Shown in pieces: positions 44,386-51,998 of a DNA stretch of 53,330 nucleotides. This DNA is from a virus. Location of the stretch: positions 1 through 53,330 of the IMG/VR virus record IMGVR_UViG_3300022685_000036. The stretch is one strand, 5' to 3'. The number at the start of each line of letters is the position of its first letter. Positions within the stretch are counted from its first letter, which is position 1. The notes beneath the pieces were generated by a model. The model had not been told where the DNA came from. It saw only the letters and a list, made by a program, of their open reading frames with translations, and searched no databases. Both the position numbers and the translations under genes were made by a program.

Positions 44386-44857
44386 TATCCAAACCCAAAA
44401 GCTTTCGCCAGAGCATTTTCGTCCATTTCTTCGGGGTCTTGCTCTCCACGCTCTAACATAGCCTTCTTTTCAAAGAACGTCTGCCACTTTACGAACTCTG
44501 GCAAGGTCATCTTTTCGCACATCTCTCCAACCGTCATCTTCAACTCCCACGCGAGAAAGTATAAGAACTCTTCGGTGGGAGCTAGTCTTTTCCCTCCTCT
44601 TCCTGCGGCATGAGTTTATTCATGGCAGAAAGCAATGGAAGCACCGCCGACATGCCAAAATCGCCTAACTGTTCTGACGTAACCCGTTGGTTGTCCACAT
44701 AGAGCATTTTAGACAAATACTCTAGCGAAACTTCCAACCCCTCTTCTTTGGCGCCGATAGTTTTTTGCGCTGATACAAAATCCCGCATGGTCATTTCACG
44801 AAGCTCCACAGTGTTGCCAAGCGGAGAATTTGGAATGTGAATAACTTTGAGGTTCAT
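44385..44857 (-). CDS. Tail assembly chaperone, long form made by -1 frameshift (G-T type)
   Basis: Frame 0 (44857-44582) encodes a 91-residue chaperone ending KLMPQEEEGKD. A -1 slip at 44588-44594 continues as RLAPTEEFLYFLAWELKMTV and ends EMDENALAKAFGFG at 44385, just before the next ATG. The extension is the typical T part: acidic, with a Phe/Trp-rich helix and TVGEMCEKMTLPEFVKWQTF. In lambda the G and GT forms coat the tape measure during tail assembly and their ratio matters. The order chaperone then tape measure fits, with one gene inserted. Confidence 0.85.
44582..44857 (-). CDS. Tail assembly chaperone, short form (G type)
   Basis: The 91-residue product of normal termination begins MNLKVIHIPNSPLGNTVELR and has a helical body (MRDFVSAQKTIGAKEEGLEV; LEYLSKMLYVDNQRVTSEQL). 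It shares its N-terminal 90 residues with the frameshifted form and should be the more abundant one. Located directly after the secreted inserted gene and its hairpin. Confidence 0.85.
   Translation of the reverse strand: MNLKVIHIPNSPLGNTVELREMTMRDFVSAQKTIGAKEEGLEVSLEYLSKMLYVDNQRVTSEQLGDFGMSAVLPLLSAMNKLMPQEEEGKD
44588..44594 (-). other. Slippery heptamer G GGA AAA for -1 frameshift
   Basis: In frame 0 the leftward transcript reads GAG GGA AAA GAC TAG. The heptamer G-GGA-AAA is a consensus X-XXY-YYZ slippery site, almost the same as lambda's G-GGA-AAG. Both tRNAs can re-pair one base back. The frame 0 stop lies one codon downstream, and the -1 frame stays open for 66 further codons. Confidence 0.85.
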
Positions 44858-44875
44858 TTTCTGCTCGTTTAATGT

Positions 44876-44904
44876 GGCTGTAACAGCGACGCGCTATTAC
44901 AGCC
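44876..44904 (-). terminator. Strong 13-bp stem-loop between inserted gene and chaperone
   Basis: GGCTGTAATAGCG-CGT-CGCTGTTACAGCC folds as 13 pairs (one G-U) with a 3-nt loop on the leftward RNA. It lies 8 bp after the stop of the secreted gene and 18 bp before the chaperone ATG. Only ACATTAAACG follows, not a U-run, so it would be a partial terminator or an RNA end-protection element rather than a full stop. Confidence 0.55.
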
Positions 44905-44912
44905 ATGCTAAG

Positions 44913-45269
44913 TCAATACTGGCTTTCGCCAGCGCCGATGTCCTCGAACACAGTGACGGTAGACATGTCACCATCAACGTCCAGCGTAATGTCGATGGAC
45001 GACTCCACCATGGAGCCGGAGCCGGTCATTTCGTCGGCGATGATTTCCACGACCTCGTCGACCGATTCCGTCGGAACTGTGATGGTCGTCACCACCATCA
45101 TGTCGGTGTCGGTGCCGACCACGGACAGGTCCATGTCCAGGTGCGGGGTGCCCTCCAGGCTCTCTTCGATCTGGTCGTAGAGGTCTTCGCTGATGATGCC
45201 TTCGGCGGCGTGGTGCGCGGCGACAGGGGCGGCGAGGACCGCCAGCAGAGGCAAAACAAAGTATTTCAT
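44913..45269 (-). CDS. Exported acidic protein inserted in the tail operon
   Basis: The start MKYFVLPLLAVLAAPVAA at 45269 gives a clear signal peptide with a cut after VAA. The mature 100 residues (HHAAEGIISEDLYDQIEESL then beta-rich MMVVTTITVPTESVDEVVE and DITLDVDGDMSTVTVFED) are very acidic. The gene is visibly more GC-rich than the tail genes on both sides and is followed by a strong stem-loop. This is the structure of a 'moron', an independent cargo gene. Its product acts outside the cytoplasm; function unknown. Confidence 0.75.
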   Translation of the reverse strand: MKYFVLPLLAVLAAPVAAHHAAEGIISEDLYDQIEESLEGTPHLDMDLSVVGTDTDMMVVTTITVPTESVDEVVEIIADEMTGSGSMVESSIDITLDVDGDMSTVTVFEDIGAGESQY

Positions 45270-45311
45270 ACACATCTCCGTCAAGTACGCACGTACCTGT
45301 GCAAAATACGC

Positions 45312-46307
45312 TCACGCGATAACCGCAGTGAGCGTCACAATGTTGCCGCCACCGGACTCGGTAACGGTAACGACCCCGTCTACAGCACTGGCCACAAGGG
45401 TATCGGTGGTGCCGGCGTCCTGCTTTCCGTCAAGCTCAGCAGCAACCGCGGTGGCCACCTGCGCGATAGTAGCCCCCTGCGCAACTGAGACTGGCGTCAA
45501 CCCAGTAATAGCACCAGCCGCCGTAGAAGCGGTGAGGGTTACCGTATATTCAGCATCAGATGGTCCACCAGTAAAGGTAATGGTGGCGCTCGCAGTACCG
45601 GTGCCAGCAATTGCAGCATTGATCGGCAGGTAATCAACGCAAGACTTGCAGTACACGCGGAAAGGTCCTGACTTAATCGCCCCTCCACTTGTAAACGTGA
45701 TAGACGCGTTAAGCTCGTATGACTCGCTATAAGAGCCGATGTCTACAGTTTGGAAAACCCAACTAGGCGGCTCTGACGGCAACTTGAAAACCATCAACCG
45801 GTCTTTTCCGTCTTCAAGTGCCTTCAGCATTTCACCGAAACCTTCCTCACAACCATCAAGAATCCCTGCGGTCGTATAAGTCGCAGGCTGTGGCTGCCCG
45901 GATGCGGAAGCTGTCCCGCAGAAAGTAGACTGGTCAATAGTCTCAGCCTGAGGTTGATCGTAGCTATAGCTTGTCAAACACCACTGCACAAGGTTGGCAT
46001 TCTGCCCGGTCATTTTGTAAACCCGGGCGACCCCTTCAGTCGCAGGGGCAGCCTCGCCACTAGCATCGGAACAGTCCAACTCGAAAGTTGTGCCGGTCAC
46101 TCCACTAATCGGCCAATACTTATCATCGAGAGATGCAAAACCAGTCCCCGTAATTAAGACAATATCGCCATCAGCGTAGTTGCCAATTGTTGTCGGGGTG
46201 ACAACGGCGGGGGCTGCATTGGTCACGTTAGTGATAATGTCAGCCGGGGCGGGTTTAGAAGCTTGGGAGAGGTAGATCCCCAAGTTACGGGTTGTGAGTT
46301 TGGGCAT
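45312..46307 (-). CDS. Major tail protein
   Basis: The start MPKLTTRNLGIYLSQASKPA at 46307 follows GGAGGCTAGATTA. The 331-residue protein has the beta-sandwich tail-tube pattern (YADGDIVLITGTGFASLDDK; WPISGVTGTTFELDCSDASG), common in major tail proteins, and SYSESYELNASITFTSGGAI. An Ig-like C-terminal domain follows (ITFTGGPSDAEYTVTLTAST) rich in Thr and Val. Order after tail completion genes and before the chaperone fits. Confidence 0.83.
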   Translation of the reverse strand: MPKLTTRNLGIYLSQASKPAPADIITNVTNAAPAVVTPTTIGNYADGDIVLITGTGFASLDDKYWPISGVTGTTFELDCSDASGEAAPATEGVARVYKMTGQNANLVQWCLTSYSYDQPQAETIDQSTFCGTASASGQPQPATYTTAGILDGCEEGFGEMLKALEDGKDRLMVFKLPSEPPSWVFQTVDIGSYSESYELNASITFTSGGAIKSGPFRVYCKSCVDYLPINAAIAGTGTASATITFTGGPSDAEYTVTLTASTAAGAITGLTPVSVAQGATIAQVATAVAAELDGKQDAGTTDTLVASAVDGVVTVTESGGGNIVTLTAVIA

Positions 46308-46311
46308 TAAT

Positions 46312-46671
46312 CTAGCCTCCAAAAGTAAACGATGATGTGATGCGGTATACCCGCATAGCGGCGTCATAGTCTTCGAACACGGAATCCGGCGCCGCTTTGA
46401 ATGCCCGGAATACCGCAGTCATTTGCCGGTTTAGCTCACGCGCCCCAGCATAGTCGTGGTGGAGACAGTCAACGATGTAACTGTCGGTGAGCGACGCATC
46501 AGCGTCACAGAAGTTCTCCAGGTCCGCGCCGCTGAACTGCTCACGGCTGAAGATAACATAAGGCGTGCGCACCGGTTGCAAGTCGTCTGCCTGCGGTGCG
46601 TGTAGCCGGTAGACAGGCACGGGTGCCACTTGGGCGGCCATTGCTTGGTAGAGCGCGGCTTCGCCGTTCAT
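46312..46671 (-). CDS. Tail completion protein (DUF3168-like)
   Basis: The 119-residue protein begins MNGEAALYQAMAAQVAPVPV and has TPYVIFSREQFSGADLENFC and SYIVDCLHHDYAGARELNRQ, the alpha-beta pattern of tail terminators that cap the tail tube. Position between head closure and major tail protein agrees. It overlaps the upstream gene by 4 bp. Confidence 0.72.
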   Translation of the reverse strand: MNGEAALYQAMAAQVAPVPVYRLHAPQADDLQPVRTPYVIFSREQFSGADLENFCDADASLTDSYIVDCLHHDYAGARELNRQMTAVFRAFKAAPDSVFEDYDAAMRVYRITSSFTFGG

Positions 46672-47003
46672 GGATGGCTGCTCCCGGCTTTTGCTGCCAC
46701 GGTAAGGAAGTTGCGGTAGTGCGAATCAAGCACCGCCGTCACATCGAAAATCGCCCCCGTGTCCGCGTCGATGAAGCGATGTGTGCCGTCTATATGCGCA
46801 CCAGGGATCTCGCGGATGGTGATCTTCCACGTCTCCTCGCCCAAGTCACGACTAGCACCGAAATACTCACGCCCACGCAACGACTCAATGCTAGCGTTGA
46901 CCTCGGCGATTTCGGTCCAAGTCTTAGTCGGTGCGCCAAGCGAGTCCGTACCGTCGGTGACAGTTTCGATGCGGACCCGGTGGCGTAGGCGTCCCGCCTT
47001 CAC
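46668..47003 (-). CDS. Head closure / head-tail joining protein
   Basis: The 111-residue protein begins MKAGRLRHRVRIETVTDGTD and has GAPTKTWTEIAEVNASIESL then RGREYFGA, the beta-barrel signature of SPP1 gp16-type head closure proteins (Phage_H_T_join family). These plug the connector after packaging. It is separated from the connector gene by the tailspike gene. Confidence 0.83.
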   Translation of the reverse strand: MKAGRLRHRVRIETVTDGTDSLGAPTKTWTEIAEVNASIESLRGREYFGASRDLGEETWKITIREIPGAHIDGTHRFIDADTGAIFDVTAVLDSHYRNFLTVAAKAGSSHP

Positions 47004-49147
47004 GGCGAAACACTCCAGTCCGCAGACGGGTAAACACTGTTGTTCGGCATAGAGATCCTAACTTCAGCATGGTATATTTGCACTGTATCCGCACCGGCCA
47101 CAATATCTAAATCCAAAGGCAACGTAGTCGTTGTATAATCGTAATCGATACCTAGATAACTCTTATTGACCGTTGTTGGCGTGTCTGCGCTATTTGCTTT
47201 CCAATAAATGCCGTTGTAAAAGAACCTGCGTATATATAGACTTATCAGTCTTCCTGTGATGCAGAATGCCCCATTATCAGCTGGATCCAGCGTCATGGTA
47301 AAAGCAGTTGTTCCAGCAAACGTAAGGGTTAACGTCGTGGCTGTCGTACGAGTGCCGTCTATAGAGCCCCGTATGTCAATGTCCAAAGAGAAACCATCAG
47401 GGTAGAATTGTGGATTTTGCTTCAACTCATAACTGAACGCTTTTACCGTTCCAGTAAGCAGAGTATGTCTAAGAACATAAATTGGTAATGGTTGAGACGT
47501 ATTGTCTAAAACAGTAATGCCGCTAAGCACAACACCAGGGTTGTTTGGGTCGGTTGCCGCTATACTGTCAACGACGGCATTCTCAATCCTGACCGAACCG
47601 CTTTTGCTGTTGCCAGGGTCGTTTAGCAACAGACGCCCTTGCGGTATACTGACATTTGACAACAAGTAGGTTCCCGCCTGTTCAGAGGGAGTTAAAATAG
47701 CGGTTTTAGTGCCAGCAGATGGATTTTTCACCAGTATGCTAACATTGTTAACGTTTACGTGACCGATGCCCGTCGGCACGGAGCGAAGCGCAATGCCGTA
47801 AGTAAAAGAGCCTTCTTCCAGCAAAATGTTGATGTTTGTAATATCAAAACTCGCGTCGGGCATTACATCCTCTGTTCGAATGTCCATAAGGTCAGCTGTG
47901 CAGCTTTTCAAATTGGCTTTAACATTCGAAACACTAACACGATTACAACGATAGAGCCGAATAAAATCCTCATTAAAATGGTGGCCGCTAGCGTTGAAGA
48001 TAACGTCACGAATAGAGATATCGCGCGAACGCTCGCCAATGTTCACAGGAGGCTGTATACTCGGCGTCGCCCCGGCAAGGGCTACCACGTTCTGCTGTAA
48101 CCCCCAAAGCTGCGTTTGATAGGAACCCATTTTAAGTTCCACAAGTCGCGTATTAGTGAGATTAGCGTCAACAGTGACATTATTGATTATGTTGTAAAAC
48201 TTAGATTTAGTGCTGAGGTTGAACGCCAGCATGTGAGACCCAGTCAACCACAGGTCATGAATGGAACCGTTGTACAAACCACTCAAACGCAACGCTTGGT
48301 ATTGCGGATCGCTGCACGTCGCCCTAAGGTTGCTAAGGGTAACACCTTCCAGCGCGGCCTTTAGGTTCAACGGGTGCCCGCTATCACCGATCATATCTTT
48401 CGGATTTGCAATTTGCGCCGACGCAACATCGTCAACAAATCCAGACTCAAAAGTAAGCACACCCCCGTCAATGTCGACAATGCGATTTAGCTCTACAAAC
48501 TCAAACATCCCTGGGGAATCAAACCCAGTCGACGAAACCATAGCGATATCCCCGACCGAGTAGTTTGCCGCATCAGCCGCATTCGTCAATGTAACACTGC
48601 TACTCCCTCCAGCAATACTGTTAAGAGGGTGAAAAGTATAATGACCAGCGTTAATGGCTGCAGGATGAAAATGCTCCCCGTAACCAAAGACTGCCCCACC
48701 CGTAATTTCCACATGGCTCTCGGAGCCCTCACCAACAACAGAGACGTGAGGGGCAAACCAGATAACGTCGGTACCTACAAAGTGCCCTTTCGGCACTAGC
48801 ACCGTGCCGCCGCCCTCTGCATAACATGCAAAAATGGCTTCTTGAATAGCGGCTGCGGTTGTGCCGCCAAACCAGCAAGCATTTACGAATCCTGAAAAGA
48901 CCCGCTCACGCCGCCCAGGACCAACATGCCCGGTCGGCAACACCACCGTCCCAAGGTTGTCGTCGTCTAAGCTTGCAGCGTCCCAACGCCATAAGCCGCC
49001 GCCACCATCGGCGGCCGACAGAGCACCGAGCGTTTCAAACATCAGCTCAGGTGAGTTGACAAACGGATGCGCCCGAAGATCCGCAACAGTGTTGACCGTG
49101 ATAATTCCATGACGGGAGATATCAGCAAGTTGGCGAGCGTAGGACAT
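47000..49147 (-). CDS. Tailspike with right-handed beta-helix (pectate-lyase-like)
   Basis: The 715-residue protein has an N-terminal attachment region (residues 1-90), then AAIQEAIFACYAEGGGTVLV and VPKGHFVGTDVIWFAPHVSV, the usual start of a pectate-lyase-3-like beta-helix. The helix continues with Asn/Val-rich rungs (VSNVKANLKSCTADLMDIRT; ITNINILLEEGSFTYGIALR) to about residue 540. A C-terminal beta domain follows. Such tailspikes bind or cut capsule or O-antigen sugars. Odd location: it splits the connector-head closure genes. Confidence 0.83.
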   Translation of the reverse strand: MSYARQLADISRHGIITVNTVADLRAHPFVNSPELMFETLGALSAADGGGGLWRWDAASLDDDNLGTVVLPTGHVGPGRRERVFSGFVNACWFGGTTAAAIQEAIFACYAEGGGTVLVPKGHFVGTDVIWFAPHVSVVGEGSESHVEITGGAVFGYGEHFHPAAINAGHYTFHPLNSIAGGSSSVTLTNAADAANYSVGDIAMVSSTGFDSPGMFEFVELNRIVDIDGGVLTFESGFVDDVASAQIANPKDMIGDSGHPLNLKAALEGVTLSNLRATCSDPQYQALRLSGLYNGSIHDLWLTGSHMLAFNLSTKSKFYNIINNVTVDANLTNTRLVELKMGSYQTQLWGLQQNVVALAGATPSIQPPVNIGERSRDISIRDVIFNASGHHFNEDFIRLYRCNRVSVSNVKANLKSCTADLMDIRTEDVMPDASFDITNINILLEEGSFTYGIALRSVPTGIGHVNVNNVSILVKNPSAGTKTAILTPSEQAGTYLLSNVSIPQGRLLLNDPGNSKSGSVRIENAVVDSIAATDPNNPGVVLSGITVLDNTSQPLPIYVLRHTLLTGTVKAFSYELKQNPQFYPDGFSLDIDIRGSIDGTRTTATTLTLTFAGTTAFTMTLDPADNGAFCITGRLISLYIRRFFYNGIYWKANSADTPTTVNKSYLGIDYDYTTTTLPLDLDIVAGADTVQIYHAEVRISMPNNSVYPSADWSVSP

Positions 49148-49157
49148 GGGGTAAACC

Positions 49158-49664
49158 TCAGCAGGAAGGGCGCCACAGACCAGCCATCAATCGATTAGCC
49201 ATGTCTGGAAGTTCATTAAAGGAACCGGCCTGCACTGCCTCACGTTGCTCATAAAGTGTGCCAGTCAGCATCAAGATTGCGTTCATAACGGCCGGGGGAA
49301 GTTGTTTTATATCTGCATAGCCAGCGACTATTGTGAACCTATTACCTATTTTGGAACCTTCAATGTAGCCAATAGGGTCGTTCCATATAATCTCTACTTC
49401 TTGTAAGTCACTATCTAGCAACTGACGTACAGGGATTTTCGGGATACGAATATACCGAGTCGTATAGCAACTCGTAGGCTGCCATTGCCACTGGCTCGAG
49501 TTAATTGTTAAGTCTGTTACCGATTCTATCTCTGCGATAGCACGAGCAATGGCGCCTTTGATGTATTGGTCATCTCTGTCAAACTCGACACGCAAGTGTT
49601 CTTTTGCCGCAGGCAATATTTGCGAAGGCAAAATATCAAAGTCAGAACTTATTAACTTGAGCAT
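49158..49664 (-). CDS. Head-tail connector (HK97 gp6-like)
   Basis: ATG at 49664 has AAGGTGG just upstream and gives MLKLISSDFDILPSQIL. The 168-residue protein is helical with AAKEHLRVEFDRDDQYIKGA then IARAIAEIESVTDLTINSSQ and YADIKQLPPAVMNAILMLTG. This is the pattern of connector proteins that stack under the portal. It precedes the head closure gene apart from the tailspike insertion. Confidence 0.83.
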   Translation of the reverse strand: MLKLISSDFDILPSQILPAAKEHLRVEFDRDDQYIKGAIARAIAEIESVTDLTINSSQWQWQPTSCYTTRYIRIPKIPVRQLLDSDLQEVEIIWNDPIGYIEGSKIGNRFTIVAGYADIKQLPPAVMNAILMLTGTLYEQREAVQAGSFNELPDMANRLMAGLWRPSC

Positions 49665-49674
49665 TTTACCCACC

Positions 49675-50196
49675 TTACCTTAGCGTATGTATCACCGTCT
49701 CTTTCATGAGATGCCAGGCACCGGCCCCAATGCTGCCAACAGCCGCAGCGGCGGCGGCGACCAGCACTACGAAGCGCAAAAACATGCCGCCACGCCTGTG
49801 AACCCACGCCCTGGCCTGCTCCGCCTTGGCGAGGGCGACCAGGGTCTGCGTCGCGTCCGTTAGCGGACCAGACTCCGCCAAATGCTTGTCGAGAGACGCT
49901 TGCGCAGCCGCTGCAAGTACGTGGTCGTGCTTCTGCGTTTCCTCTATGCCCCTAACTCGCCCGTTTGTGTCCGCCGCTCGTTGAAGGGCGGCTTGCGAGT
50001 CTGCAATCGCATTGTCCACTTTAACCGACAGCACCTTGACCGACACTTCTAAGGTTCTGAGTCGGTCATCAACGCGCGCCAGCGCGCTCATGATGCGGTC
50101 AACAGTTTCTTCGCTCGCTGGCTTCGGCGCCATAAATCTTCTCAGGGTTGGCCTGGCAGCCACCCCTGGCTGAAAAATGATGTTCGTCCCGATCAT
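49675..50196 (-). CDS. Coiled-coil membrane protein in the lysis cluster
   Basis: The 173-residue protein has a long helical coil (LARVDDRLRTLEVSVKVLSV) followed by a C-terminal membrane helix, FLRFVVLVAAAAAAVGSIGA. It directly follows the endolysin gene. Start options are MIGTNIIF (50196) or MAPKPASEETVDRI (50133, GAGAAG upstream). It may be a second holin or a spanin-type protein; the C-terminal anchor does not fit a classical i-spanin. The base composition is GC-rich up to its end and more AT-rich after it. Confidence 0.55.
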   Translation of the reverse strand: MIGTNIIFQPGVAARPTLRRFMAPKPASEETVDRIMSALARVDDRLRTLEVSVKVLSVKVDNAIADSQAALQRAADTNGRVRGIEETQKHDHVLAAAAQASLDKHLAESGPLTDATQTLVALAKAEQARAWVHRRGGMFLRFVVLVAAAAAAVGSIGAGAWHLMKETVIHTLR

Positions 50197-50202
50197 CGTA
50201 TT

Positions 50203-50964
50203 CTACGCGAACTTGGAGCGCTTTGCCGCGCCCGCGAGCCGAGTGTGGTAGTTGTTCTGGGCGTACCCGGGGCCGTTGTACCCCCGAGCGAACTCGCGCC
50301 AATCGCCGCGGCGGAGCGCGGGCAACAAGTCCTTTTTGTCGATGTAGTTCATCATGTGCATGAACTGCGCCGGCTCGCCGCTGAATGCCTCGACCACCAT
50401 GTCCTCGACGGTCTCGCAGCCGGCCAGCTCGTAGTTGAAGCCCATGACTTGCCCCAGCCCCCAGCTCGCCGACTTCAGTGCGTTGTGCGCGTCGTACTGG
50501 AACGCGTCGCGGAGTCGGCCCCATTCGGCGCTGCCGCCCTTGTAGTATTTCTTCGGGTGAGACAGGTCGGGGCGGACCCGGCTGACCAAGACGGGCGTCA
50601 GCCTGTAGAACCAGTGGCCCTCGAACAGAATCTTCGGGCGCGCGGGCATCGGCTCGTTCAGCAGGAACCCGGAGCCCGCGGCCTCCACCTGCCGCACGGC
50701 GTCAACGTGCGCTGCCGGCACGTCGAATGCGAGCGCCGTCGTCTTGATGTCGAAGTCGCTCAACGCGCGCTGGATAGGCGGATCGTCGGCGTCGAACTGC
50801 ACGGGGAACCAGCGCCCGTCCGGGCCGATACCCTCTCCGTAAGTGAACGGCTCCGTCTCGATGAAGTCGTCGCCCTCGTCGAAAGGGTCGTCCTCGGTCG
50901 GCGCGTCGCACGGCAGCGAGTCAGCGGCGAAGTAGCGAACACCGTCAATAATTACGTCAAGCAT
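50203..50964 (-). CDS. Endolysin, N-acetylmuramidase (DUF3380) domain
   Basis: The start MLDVIIDGVRYFAADSLPCD at 50964 follows GGAGAGG. The 253-residue enzyme has an N-terminal acidic domain (residues 1-85) that may bind the wall, and a C-terminal N-acetylmuramidase domain: VRQVEAAGSGFL (E catalytic candidate), KILFEGHWFYRLT, HPKKYYKGGSAEWGRLRDA, ALKSASWGLGQVMGFNYELA and FARGYNGPGYAQNNYHTRLA. These residues are strongly conserved in the family. It cleaves peptidoglycan for lysis together with the nearby membrane proteins. Confidence 0.92.
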   Translation of the reverse strand: MLDVIIDGVRYFAADSLPCDAPTEDDPFDEGDDFIETEPFTYGEGIGPDGRWFPVQFDADDPPIQRALSDFDIKTTALAFDVPAAHVDAVRQVEAAGSGFLLNEPMPARPKILFEGHWFYRLTPVLVSRVRPDLSHPKKYYKGGSAEWGRLRDAFQYDAHNALKSASWGLGQVMGFNYELAGCETVEDMVVEAFSGEPAQFMHMMNYIDKKDLLPALRRGDWREFARGYNGPGYAQNNYHTRLAGAAKRSKFA

Positions 50965-51049
50965 GAGCCTCTCCATTTTTGGGTGCCCCGGGTCATGGCC
51001 ACAACACACCGACCAAAGTGAGTTTGAAAGACCACGCCCGGGGCATTGA

Positions 51050-51241
51050 CTATTGCTTGGCCTTGCTCGGCACCAGAATGCCGGCGAGGACCTCGATGAC
51101 CCGGTATGCCTTGGCGACGATGGCGTCGTCTTTCGGGGTTGGGGTCAGGTTGACTACGGCCACAGCCAGCCCGTGAAGGGCGGCGAGTATGCCAAGAATC
51201 TCGCCGGAATGCGCGGCAAGGAAGGTCATGAAGTCAAGCAC
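51050..51241 (-). CDS. Holin candidate
   Basis: The 63-residue protein has one clear membrane segment (ILGILAALHGLAVAVVNL) and a weaker one near the C-terminus (VIEVLAGILV), separated by a charged turn. It lies just upstream of the endolysin, the standard holin position. The family cannot be named. Confidence 0.65.
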   Translation of the reverse strand: MLDFMTFLAAHSGEILGILAALHGLAVAVVNLTPTPKDDAIVAKAYRVIEVLAGILVPSKAKQ

Positions 51242-51256
51242 AGTACACCTCTTAGG

Positions 51257-51400
51257 CTACAAGACTTGCTCGTCTGCAAGCTGCATAATTTCCTCCCCGA
51301 CGGTATGTACCTGCGCCCAATCCAGTGGTGCGGGCATGTCGAGAAGCTGCTGCACAAGGGCGGCAAGCTCGCGTTCAGCTTCGGTGTGAGTTTCGGCCAT
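51257..51400 (-). CDS. Very small helical protein
   Basis: The ATG at 51400 overlaps the upstream stop (TAATG) and gives 47 residues, MAETHTEAERELAALVQQLL to HTVGEEIMQLADEQVL. It is acidic and helical and probably oligomerises. It sits in the lysis cluster between an exported protein and the holin candidate. Unknown. Confidence 0.55.
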   Translation of the reverse strand: MAETHTEAERELAALVQQLLDMPAPLDWAQVHTVGEEIMQLADEQVL

Positions 51401-51996
51401 TAGTTGCACACCCCGAACTCTAGCCAGTAGAGCCAGACGAACGTACTCCCGAATGAGCCGTCCTGATAGAGCTGGACCGTGCAATTGGTGCAGTCCATCG
51501 GTTCGAACTGGGTTGTGACAGGCCCAGCCGACGGCAGCCTGCCCAGGGTCGTGCCATTCACCTGCACGACAATTCCTCGGTTTGCCTCGTTGGGCATGAG
51601 CACTGTGACGCAGTTAGCGTTCCGAAGGTCCATGCCATTGAATTTAAGGTAGGCACCTGCACCACTCAGCGCCTGTCGCGTCGGGCACTGGGCCACGCTC
51701 AGGCCGGACGATGCGTCATAATCACATGCTGCTACCTGAACACCAACATCCAGCCCCAGGTCGGTCGGGGGCGGAGGGTCAACAGGGTCCGGCGGGGGCT
51801 CTACGGGATCAGGAGGCGGCTCTACGGGGTCCGGGGGCGGGTCCACGGGGTCAGGCGGCGGTGCCGGGTCGATTTGCCAGTTCGTGTCGTAGGCCAGACA
51901 CTCAGCGGGGATGCCACGATTCACCAGGTCGTCGGTCGAGATTGCAGCCGCGGGCAGCGCCGCGGCAAGCAAAAGAACAGCGAGAAGATGTTTCAT
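51400..51996 (-). CDS. Exported protein with Pro-rich repeat stalk
   Basis: The 198-residue protein starts with a signal peptide (MKHLLAVLLLAAALPAAA), then a stalk of PPPDPVEPPPDPV units (about residues 45-80), then a Cys-containing C-terminal domain ending LYWLEFGVCN. Pro-rich stalks usually span cell wall or hold a domain away from the membrane. It follows the metzincin with 2 bp between stop and start, so both are made together. Confidence 0.72.
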   Translation of the reverse strand: MKHLLAVLLLAAALPAAAISTDDLVNRGIPAECLAYDTNWQIDPAPPPDPVDPPPDPVEPPPDPVEPPPDPVDPPPPTDLGLDVGVQVAACDYDASSGLSVAQCPTRQALSGAGAYLKFNGMDLRNANCVTVLMPNEANRGIVVQVNGTTLGRLPSAGPVTTQFEPMDCTNCTVQLYQDGSFGSTFVWLYWLEFGVCN

Positions 51997-51998
51997 AT

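Noticed and set aside
49675-50196. Classical i-spanin/o-spanin pair in the lysis cluster
   Set aside because: The coiled-coil protein has its membrane helix at the C-terminus and no lipoprotein gene is embedded or adjacent.
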